NCBI GenBank assembly: GCA_025345505.1
Contig: JANVCC010000011.1
Coordinates: forward strand, 11,196,184-11,260,183
Direction of reading: 5' to 3'
Source of the DNA: Todiramphus chloris collaris
Taxonomy: Eukaryota > Chordata > Aves > Coraciiformes > Alcedinidae
DNA length: 64,000 nucleotides
Shown: in pieces, positions 55,232 through 64,000 of the stretch
Position numbering within the stretch: the stretch's first letter is position 1
Layout: each line of letters begins with the position of its first letter
Notes under the pieces: generated by a model
The model's database searches: none
What the model saw: the letters and a program-made list of their open reading frames with translations, nothing else
What the model was told of the DNA's origin: nothing
Translations under genes and position numbers: made by a program

Positions 55232-55305
55232 TTGGAATCATCGAATTGTTTAGGTTGGAAAAGACCTTTAAGATCTTTGAGTCCAACTGTTAACCTACCA
55301 CTTGA
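55232..55305 (-). mobile_element. CR1 LINE 3' fragment (antisense)
   Basis: GGAATCATCGAATTGTTTAG, GTTGGAAAAGACCTTTAAGA and TTTGAGTCCAACTGTTAACC are the reverse complement of a CR1 3' terminus. About 70 bases remain. Confidence 0.85.
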
Positions 55306-56879
55306 GCCCAGCTTGCTGAAACAAGAAAACTGTTTGCTGCTCTGTGTTACCAAGTGGGCTTTTTTACTTAGTATTCATCATGACAAACATCCAGATTCCT
55401 GTCCTTTTTCCTTTCTTGTTGTAAAGGAGCGTATTTTTCTGTTCTAAAGAAGAAAACTGGTGTTCTGGAGGATATATAAGCATTCTATCTGGAGCAAAAC
55501 TGGGTTCCATTCTCATTGTATGTGTCATCTTCCGCCTGATCTGATTTCTTGTGTTATATAGGGTATGGGTATAGAGAATGGTTGTAGACGATGGAGCTCT
55601 GTTTCACATCCAACAGAATCTTTATGAAGTGAATGTTTCATTGACATGTCACTGAGTTAGTCCAAGTACATAAAATTGAGCTCTGCTTAGGGAAGCTTAG
55701 CTTTTATCAAAATGATAAAAAGTTCTTTGTTCTTGTCTGTGCTCAAAGCAAGTTATTTTAAGCTGTTTTAGACACTGAAGAACAAAAGCAAATAGCCACA
55801 CCTAAAAATTGCAGGGAACTCCTTAAATAGCATATTTGTTCGCTATGAAATCAAGCTGAAAATTGCCTTTTGTTTTTGGACATTGCAGGAGGTCTAGCCT
55901 TTGCGAGATGGCAATTCATTGTTCCCAAAAATGAGAACCTCATGGGCACACTCCTGCGCTCACTCACTTGTTCTTGAAATTCTCAAGGAAAAGCAGTGAT
56001 GAGGATTGTCAGGGTTTCTGAAACTAAGTGTGCAATCTGACCAGTAATATCGTTCAATAAATCTGATCATCTCAAATGCTTGGGGACCGACCTTACTTCA
56101 TCCTGTAAATACCTGTAGCTTTTAAGGGAGAAGAACTGTATTGACAGAACAATTCTTTTACCAAGCTTAAAGTAAAGGTTTGGGGTTTTTTTTTTTTATA
56201 CATAAATACTACTACTTGTCTTATTTCTGTGTTGTCAACAGTGTCTAAGGATTATGAAAGCAGAATCATTAAACCATGGGATTTTTGCTAGCTTGTTAGT
56301 GTATAATGTAATTTTCTCCAAATTGTAGAAGTTGCTGACGGCTGTCCTAGACTGTGTCATGGTCTCCTGGAAGAGATGCATGCTGCCGCCTTACAAGCGG
56401 ATGTGCATGCTGGTGCTCTTCAGATTGCTTGGCATTTGAACATTTCTTAGAAATGCTATCTAATTGTAGGGAGTCATTATTTCGTCCCGATGAGGCTTGT
56501 CAGTTAAAGAGTACTTCCCAGTACTGGTTCCTTCTTCCTCCTTCCACGCAGCATCTTAGCTGCTTCTTGTGAGGAGACCCACTGCCACTTCAAAGATACT
56601 GTCTTAATTTTTTTTGCCTTTTTTTTTTTTTTTTTCCACTTTCTTCTTCCTAGAGAACCATTTAATAGGTGCCTTTAATATAGTATTTAGTATTTAGCAG
56701 CTACTCAGACTGAGTCTTCTGGCAGAAAGCAGGATGGTGGTGCAGGAGTTGTGTCATGTTCCATCTGCTGGTTTTTATATGAAGCGAGAGGAGAGAATGA
56801 TGTTAATTAAGACTAAAGTAACAACGAAACTTCCCGAGAAGACAGTAATAATTCCCACAGCCTAGGAATTTTTCTGTTT

Positions 56880-57420
56880 GTGGGCCGAGCTGGGGGTTTT
56901 TTGAGATGCTCTAGCCCGCGTTCTGAGCGCGGCAGAGGCCGCTTATGAGGGCCCGGTGCAGAAGGCAGGCAACCCCTCTGCAGAGCAGGAGTTCTTTCTG
57001 CAGAAGAAAACAAAATGCCAAAGGCGCGTTTCCGACAGAAGGGCCGAGGCCTCGGTGTCTCGGGGTTGTGTTCCGAGGTCGGCGGGGCCCGGGCCGCGCC
57101 GCTCCGCTCCGCCCTGGCTGAAGTGGGCGGTGGCAGCCTCGAGGTGGCAGCACCGCCTGCCGTTTCCCTGCCTCTCTCGGCGCGTCCGCACGGCCAAAGG
57201 CGCAGGCCGACAAACTTTCCGCGCTCCCGGGCTCAACCCGCCGCTGAAATACCAGATCCGGGGGAAAACTGCCCGGCGTTCTGCCAAACGCCTGCCCGGC
57301 AGCGGCCGAGGCTGCGGGGCGCGCCAGCCGCGCTACGTGCGGCGCTGCTGCTCGGCGGGCAGCCTGCGGGCGCTGGCGGCGTGTGGGGTGTGCGCGCCTG
57401 GAAGGCATGTAAAAATGATC
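56880..57420. promoter_or_regulatory. Intronic CpG-island-like block
   Basis: This is a sharp island of very high G+C in otherwise AT-rich intron. I count about ten CpG dinucleotides in 57061-57120 alone. It contains GC-box-like GTGGGCGG (57124) and CTCCGCCC but no obvious TATA box. Long open frames on both strands (170 codons +, 165 codons -) reflect the shortage of stop codons in GC-rich DNA and resemble no known protein. It may be an orphan CpG island, an internal promoter or an enhancer. Confidence 0.6.
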
Positions 57421-57744
57421 TGCTCGAGTGTCGATTTTAAAGTACTGCTATTACTAACATGTATTTGACCTTTTTTTTTGCCAGTTTCTTGAGTGACCTC
57501 CTTTGCTGGCTAGTTAGTAAATGTTTTCATTCTTAAATAGTTCAGGAACAAGTCCTGGAACTTCTATTGGCTTTTGTCATGCTCAGTTCATCAGTGTATT
57601 TTTGATGTCAAATTTCCTTGTCATGCTTGCAACCATGCGGTTTTGGTGAGGTTGGGAAGCTTACCTGTGGTGCAGGTAATTTAATGATAGCCCTGAAGAT
57701 TTTCGTGTCAGAGTAAATCTAAGTCCCTTTGCTTTTTCTTAAAG

Positions 57745-57812
57745 TCATCAAAAAACAACAACGACAAACTAAAACAAACCAACCAAAAAAAAAAACAAAA
57801 AACCCCAAAACA
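57745..57812 (+). repeat. C/A low-complexity tract
   Basis: Units such as CAACAACGACAAAC, AAACCAACC and AACCCC, almost free of G and T. It is one of the recurrent CCAAAA-type tracts. Confidence 0.85.
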
Positions 57813-58654
57813 GAAGAATTCACTAATTAGTCTCATCCTATTAATTTAAAAATTATCAAAACAAGATGTTGTTCTTCTCCCCACTTAACAGATATTCCCT
57901 GTTTTGTTTTCCAAGTAGACTAATATGACCAATATGACCTGGTTTGAGAGGATACCAGTTAGTGTGCTGAAATGGATTAATTGAACCAACTAACTATTCC
58001 TGAAAAGAGATAATAGATAAAATAAGTCCCAATTCCACAAGATAATTAATGTAGGCATGGTCTTTAAAAGCCTGATTTGTAGTCCCTTTGATTTCACTGG
58101 GGCTGTTTGCACACCAAAAGTTAGTTGTACACTTGAATCATCACAATATTTTTCCTGTTGTTTCCTCCAGCCAAAACAGAAAGTTAAGAGATAGGTGTGA
58201 TTTAAATTTTTCCTTTTTTTTTTTTTTTTTTCCCTGTTAAATTATTACCAAATACCTAAATGCTTATTTGCTGGCACTTGTTTTGACTAAATACTGGAAA
58301 ACTGCAGTTGTCTGAAGATCAGAATTGATCTCCTTTTAAATTTTATTTAGTGAACTACTTTGCTATATATTTGCCTTAAAAACAAAAATAGGTTTCTAGC
58401 TGAACTTTAGTGGCATCTGTATCAGAAAGTTGCAGTGATGCTTTCTCATTCCACTCCTGAACTCAGATTAAAATGAGAATTTTTGTGTTCACCATTACAA
58501 TCTTAGATCCAATCTCCTGCATACTTAGTTGATTTTTTGCAAAAATCTCAATGCTAAACTGAAGTCCCCTTTCAAAACCTTTTATCTACTATCTGTGCCT
58601 TGCAGAACATACTTCTTGCTTTCTAAAACAATAAATATATTACTGAAACTTTAG

Positions 58655-58722
58655 AAAGAAAAAACAAATAAACAACAACAACAAACCACAAAAAAACCCC
58701 CACAACAAACCAAACAAAACCT
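58655..58722 (+). repeat. C/A low-complexity tract
   Basis: AAATAAACAACAACAACAAA and then ACCCCCACAACAAACC-type sequence. It is of the same class as the tract at 37122. Confidence 0.85.
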
Positions 58723-60336
58723 CACAGCCTTTTTTTTGGGTGTGCTATATGTATTAGATTGTAAAATAAGCTACTAGCAATGTGCTTTGCTTTTAATGAA
58801 TAGTAGAGAACTGTATTGAAAGTTTTAGAACCTCTTGGAGGTGAATTGTTGCCCTTATGCATTGATATTTATTTTATTGACATTTATTTCTTTCCATAAA
58901 AACAAAACTGGGAAGATGATTGCATTTTAGTGAAATCCCTATTCTATCAAGAACAAAATAAACTTATTTGGCAATGGAATTTTCCCTTGTCCTTGAATTT
59001 GTTTTATGACTGCAAAATAGAAGTTTGGAATAGTAGTAGTAAAGTCAAACATCTCAAATCTTTTGCATAAAGACAGTCTGTATCTGTCTCTATAACACAC
59101 CTGTTTTACATGTGCAATAATATTTGTCTAGTTTAACTAAATATTGTTCCCAGACATTATCTTTAAGTCTCCTGGTACCGTATAGTAAGGCTAAAAAGAG
59201 CTGTAAAATCTATATTCACTTTCTATTTGTAATCTTTCTTGCTCTTTCTAGAATAATAATTACATTTGTTATTGAAATTTATACAAGATATGGGTTAATA
59301 CATGTTAATCTGTTACTTGGCTTAATTAGTCTGTTAAAAATTTTTTTTAACTACTTCTCTTTGATCTTCTTAATAAAGTAAGCCATCGTTTTCTGAATGT
59401 TTTCTTCTACATGCTCATTTGACTATCTTTTTTTTTTTTTCCCCTAACATGTTCTATTTGCTGGAGTTAACAATAAAACTGTAAATGGGATACATGGACT
59501 TTTAAAAGATTGCACATGACAAAGGATGACAAAACCTGTGGATTTTTATTAAGTTTACTTCAGTAATCTTATTCCTAGGGCAGTGAACTTCGTGCTTGCT
59601 TGCTTATTTACTTATTTGTGGTTGAATCAGGATTTTTAGGATCTCTTTTGTGTATTTATTTGTTTAAAATCTTGAGTTCTGGCAATCAAAAATAAAGCAT
59701 TTTGTCTCCAACGCTGCTATTTTAAATGCTGCTGCTGAATTTTAACCACTGCATTAGATTGAAACCTACATGCTGTTAACCACTGAGCCAAAATGAAATC
59801 GACTACTGCATTGAAATCAGAGTTGGCAGTTGTATGCGGACTTGAAGGAGTTGGTAATAGCAGTGCACCCGCGTTTCTTTTAATGGGGTTTTTATTCTCT
59901 GTTTTCAGTTTTAATGGTGCCATTTTGATTTAAAGATTGTTTCTTAATAACGATGCACATTTTTTATTGAAATATTTTCAATGTAACTTAAAAAGAAAAT
60001 AACAATAAAGCCATCCGTTAGGAGTGGTTTCCTCAGAAACAAAATGTTCTGCTGCATGCTCCCATGATAATGCTGTGTGCTTGTATTATTTATAAAGCAA
60101 TCTTGCGTAAGAAGATAAGATTTCTTCATGTTTCATGAACCTTTATTCGTGGTTAAAAATTGTAAAATGTATTTTATATTTTATATAGGAAGCTTTGCTA
60201 AAGAGAGATTTTTTCCAGCTTCTGAATTTACATTTTGTAACTTTCTTTTGAATCTGCTTCACCAAGCATATGAAAAATGAGCCTACTTGCATGGTTGACC
60301 TCTTAGTCTTTTGAAATTTTTGTTTCTTATTAATAG

Positions 60337-60518
60337 GACTGGATCCCTCCCAATTCAGAGTCCATCACCATTACCATAAAGATGAGGAGAATGATGCCTT
60401 GGTTGGTGGCCCAGCTCAGCTCACTGATGAGGAGAAATATAGGGATTGTGAAAGATTCAAGTTTTGCTGCCTCAAATGCGGAACAGAAAATATTTATGAC
60501 AATGTCTTTGATGGTTCG
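60337..60518 (+). CDS. POLA1: POLA1 exon, linker and first half of zinc module 1
   Basis: The acceptor is TAATAG at 60336 and the donor GTTAGT at 60519. Two bases complete the split Gly codon, followed by 60 codons. [20 protein letters not shown] is the linker. CLKCG supplies the first Cys pair of zinc module 1 (human C1283 and C1286) and an extra Cys lies directly before it (FCCLKC). There appears to be one more His in the HHHYH run than in the human protein as I recall it. The C-terminal domain holds POLA2 and helps couple to primase. Confidence 0.96.
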
Positions 60519-62335
60519 GTTAGTCATTTTGGTTTGGGTTTTTTTTTTTTCTGTTTCATTTCTGTTTATCGGTGAGGGAGAAAAATATTTGTAGAGAGAA
60601 CAGCTTTTCAGATAGGATTCATATGATGTAGGAGAAGATACCATATTGTTTGAGTCCTGCTATTTATAGCTTTGGAACAGAAATTTGCTGATAGGATAGT
60701 GCTGAAGTATTTTTTCCTGTTTTTTTGCATTTCAGCTGTGTCGTCTAGCAGAACATGTGAGATTATCTGGCTTCATTAATCTGTTTGCCCACAGTCGTGA
60801 ATGACTGTTGCTGTAGCTTTTTAAGGAATCCTTATCTTAACACCTTAGTAACTTCCAGTTCTCTCTTTAATGAAACTTTCATATAGCAATGGCAATTTCT
60901 TATCCTAAATCATATCAATTGGAACAAAGTGTTTTTGAAAGTTTTGTTTATCTTGCTACATCCCACCTCCCTTCTTGACAGTAAGGTTCTTCCGTGTTAT
61001 CTTTCCTTCTGACTTTGTGTATTGAACATAAAAAGTCATAGGGGTACATTCTTGTGGAGAAGTTCTGCCAAAAAATGTATCTCTGACCTTGGATCACAGC
61101 TTGAAATAGAGCCACGTATTTAACTCCAGAGCAATGTTATGTATGCATTAGTCATTGGCAAATTAGCGAGCTTCAGAGTAGTGAAAACCTTGAAACTGAA
61201 AGCAAATAAATCTTTTATCTAAATTAAAAGTAATTATTTTAAGTTAATTTGGACAAACAGCAGATGTTTTGCATTTTTTTGAATCAAAATAAAGCAGTGT
61301 TTGGAAGTAACTAAGAGGAAAAGACACACAAATCGAGTGATACTTTGTTGAATCCTTGACTTTTGTTCATTACAGCTGTAAATAAGATAGTTAATTACAT
61401 GTAGGCTTGACAGCTTGCAGATGGTCTAACTGAAGAGAAGTGGATGTCAAACTCCTTAACAAAAGCCTACATACCCTAGCCCCCCAAAACCTTCACCTCC
61501 CCCACAAAAAATCCCCAATAACAAACTCCAAAAACCACACACACAAAAAAAAAGAGACCCCTAAACCAACAAACAAAGCACAACAAAAAAAAAACCCAAC
61601 AATCCTCTCTTCCCCCGGAGTTATTTAGTGTTGCTGCTGGGGGTTTAGCCAAGATGGCTAACAAAAGCTAAGTCTTACCTTGAAAGAAACTTCTCTAAAA
61701 CTTGTATGAGCATCCAGCCTACCAAGTTGTCCTTATTTTAATGAGAATTCTATCAACTTAATTTCAGCTGTTCATACATCACTTTGAGGTTCTGAAATTT
61801 TAGTGTGAGATGGTGTAAAGCTGTAAGATCTCTTCTTTGCACTTTAAGAAAATAAAAGATGATCATGTCATTCTTGATTTAATGAGGTTTGTCTCTACAG
61901 GCCTGTTAGTAATTTCATAATTGGTTGTCTATAAGGTTGATTTCAGTATTCTGATCAGTGAGCTTGGGCAGAACTTTGATGTCCCTGAAAAAAAAACCAA
62001 ACCTGTGTTGTTTGGAAGGAGACAGGGAAGTGTGATATGTCCATACATTAATTTTTTTGCTCAACATAATTTTTTTAATTATTAACTTTGTAGTAGGTGG
62101 GGAAGCATGTTCTCCAAAAGACCTTTCATTAAAAAGAGAATGGGAAAACTATAGGTCAGAGAAGTCTTTATATGGGTGTGACGAACTGTGATGGGAAGAA
62201 AGAAGACCTAGATATTAGAGGCCCTTTAAGACTATTATTGTTTAAAAATATGTATTATGTGTAAACTCCTGTGATAGCTTCTGCTACCATCATCTGTTGT
62301 AACAGTGCATGCTGGTTTTACACTTCTGTTTTCAG
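60519..62335 (+). other. POLA1: POLA1 intron
   Basis: This 1.8 kb intron splits zinc module 1 between its two Cys pairs. A C/A low-complexity tract lies at about 61480-61605. No gene was recognised. Confidence 0.93.
61480..61605 (+). repeat. C/A low-complexity tract
   Basis: About 125 bases of nearly pure A and C with CCCCAAAA, CCCCACAAAAAA and AAACCAACAAAC units. Its complement is TTTTGGGG-like. Confidence 0.88.
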
Positions 62336-62467
62336 GGGCGATTTATTGAACCCAGCTTGCAGAGGTGCAGTAAGACTGAATGTGAAGAGCCTCCTTTCAA
62401 CTATGTGGTTCAAATGAACAACAAATTACTGTTGGATATTAGACGCTACATCAAAAAATACTATAAT
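62336..62467 (+). CDS. POLA1: POLA1 exon, second half of zinc module 1
   Basis: The exon has 44 codons in phase 0 between acceptor TTCAG at 62335 and donor GTAAGT at 62468. RCSKTECE supplies the C-x4-C pair that completes zinc module 1 (human C1310 and C1315). It ends with KLLLDIRRYIKKYYN, the helix between the two zinc modules. The next exon, which should begin with a Gly and carry zinc module 2, is not found before base 64000. Confidence 0.96.
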
Positions 62468-64000
62468 GTAAGTATTCAGAAAATACTCTGACATATGAAA
62501 TGAGTTTTCTAAGTGGCGTTGTTATTTTAGTGACTGTCATCTTACTTTTTTTGGTATAGTCCAAGGTAATAGCATGCAAGATCAAAACCCACCTTTATGA
62601 AGAATAAAGCAATCGATTAATTATTTTAAAATACTAATTTAGAATGGGTTTGATTTTTTTCAGTTCAGTTTGAAGTCAGATGTATTAAAATTTTTGTAAC
62701 TGTGTGTCAGCATTATTACAGATTAGTATCTCTGTTATACGGGTTTTTAGATGAAAAAGTGCAGTTGATTATCTTAATGCTTTTGAGAAAAGCTATGAAG
62801 CCTATCAAATATGCAGATATCAATTTCTCATGTAATTGAAATCTGTTTCTCCTTCTCCAACTCAAATTGATGTATATTGTGTTACATTGTGAACTGAATG
62901 TAGCTCTCTAAATATTATTTGAAGGACAACAGGAAGGGAAATAATATGAATCTTTCTTAATGATGATTGAGAGAGGGGAAAAAAGATAAGAAAGATGAGT
63001 AGTTTGGTATTTTGATAAAATTCAGTTCTGGCGGGGGCAGAGGGGTGGCCGTGCAAGACATATAAAGTTTTGGTGGTAGTGGTTGGCTTTGTATAGCGTT
63101 GGGTGGGGGGAAACAAACAAAAAGTAGTGTTTGGAATTCCTGTCTTCACACTGTACAAAGTGGTGACTGATTAGGGAAAGAAAAAAAAAAAATTTTTTAG
63201 ATTATATCAGTATGTTTTTGCATCTCTAATATGCTGTAAGCATCATGTTTTGTGAATAGGCAGCTAACCATTTTGGTCAAATTTTCATTGATCTTACCAT
63301 ATTGCATCACATTGCCCTTTTTTTGTGGTCCCACCACCATATGTTGGGACACAGCTTCGTGACAAACATCAGCTTTGAAGGCACTCATAACCTTTGGTTG
63401 TTCATAATATGTGATATACTCAAACCCATAAATCGTTTCTGAAAATTTGGCTTGTAAATGAGTGGCTTACTGAATTTGTGGTGTGTTTTCTCAAGTATTT
63501 TGCAGACAGCAGCTACAATGGTAAGAATTATCATTACAGTTTAGTACTAAGTGCATTTTGTGTTTCTGTTCTTCTGTATTGGTTCTTATTGCAATTGTAG
63601 GTAAGTGTTTTATAAGCTCTTTTCTGGAAATGTAATAATTTGTGAATGTATAAATCCTTCTTTTGAAGGTCTTCGCATCAAAAGGAGCTCAAACTTCTCT
63701 TAGACTTTTTAAATTTAGGTAGTATTTCCCAAGGTTGGGATAGATTGTTCCTTTCCGTTGAAGTTAAAGGTGAATGACTTGGACAGGTGAAGTTAGGAGA
63801 TCTGAAGTTGCTAGATCTTGTATTACTTTATTGAAAAGTCCAGATGGATGCAAAACTGTCATTCAATTGATATTGCTATACATATTAAATTATACAATGG
63901 GTTATTTAAATATCTCAAAGCAATATGTTTACAGACTGCTTTTGTGTAAAAGTTGCTTCTGATTAGCTTTTTTCGATTTAATGTGTGTACATTATGATAA
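62468..64000 (+). other. POLA1: POLA1 intron, partial at right edge
   Basis: The intron begins with GTAAGT and runs past the window edge. I searched for the next expected exon (GWLIC..., zinc module 2) and did not find it. The sequence is AT-rich with no recognised feature. Confidence 0.88.

Larger units (their letters stand above)
52884..60336 (+). other. POLA1: POLA1 7.5 kb intron
   Basis: This intron separates the polymerase core exons from the C-terminal zinc-domain exons. It holds an A20 tract (54298-54317), a small CR1 fragment (55232-55305), a CpG-island-like block (56880-57420) and C/A-rich tracts near 57750-57812 and 58655-58720. No nested gene was recognised. Confidence 0.9.

Noticed and set aside
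56911-57468. Overlapping 170-codon (+) and 165-codon (-) open frames in the CpG block
   Set aside because: Both lie in GC-rich DNA where stops are scarce, run through the same bases on opposite strands, and resemble no protein family. Called a CpG island rather than genes.
62468-64000. Search for the next POLA1 exon (zinc module 2)
   Set aside because: No frame with the expected GWLIC or CPAC-type motif and splice sites appears before the window ends.

Overview
The window is vertebrate nuclear DNA, most likely from a bird. It is AT-rich with long introns and carries degraded CR1 LINE copies. The CR1 3' ends show the ATTCTATG or ATTCTGTG octamer tails typical of bird (and some reptile) genomes, and long G, C, A and T homopolymer runs are common. 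I could not identify the species.

The only gene I can support is POLA1, the catalytic subunit of DNA polymerase alpha, on the + strand. Fifteen exons can be read by homology and all join in frame. The first is cut by the left edge. Together they give 1,903 coding bases, about 634 codons, equivalent to roughly residues 710-1343 of the 1462-residue human protein. They hold the B-family polymerase core: region VI (exon at 738), region [12 protein letters not shown] (2695), region [12 protein letters not shown] (4875), the catalytic YGDTDS (45083), region [11 protein letters not shown] and [10 protein letters not shown] (47902), the thumb, and the first zinc module of the C-terminal domain (60337 and 62336). 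The second zinc module and the stop codon lie beyond the right edge.

Layout: seven exons lie within 1-4997. An intron of about 38.9 kb follows (4998-43905), then a 33-base microexon and six further exons to 52883. A 7.5 kb intron contains a CpG-island-like block at about 56.9-57.4 kb. The last two exons are at 60337 and 62336, and the rest is intron.

The large intron holds no recognisable nested gene. It contains at least seven CR1 fragments, including one of about 1.9 kb with an internal deletion, and several repeat-free stretches dense in TAATTA-type homeodomain motifs (about 18.7-19.3, 26.6-27.8, 28.0-28.8, 32.0-32.8 and 40.4-41.6 kb). These are candidates for conserved regulatory elements, because POLA1 introns in mammals carry ultraconserved enhancers linked to the neighbouring ARX gene. 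That link is inference here, since no alignment was possible. I found no tRNA, rRNA, CRISPR or bacterial-type feature.
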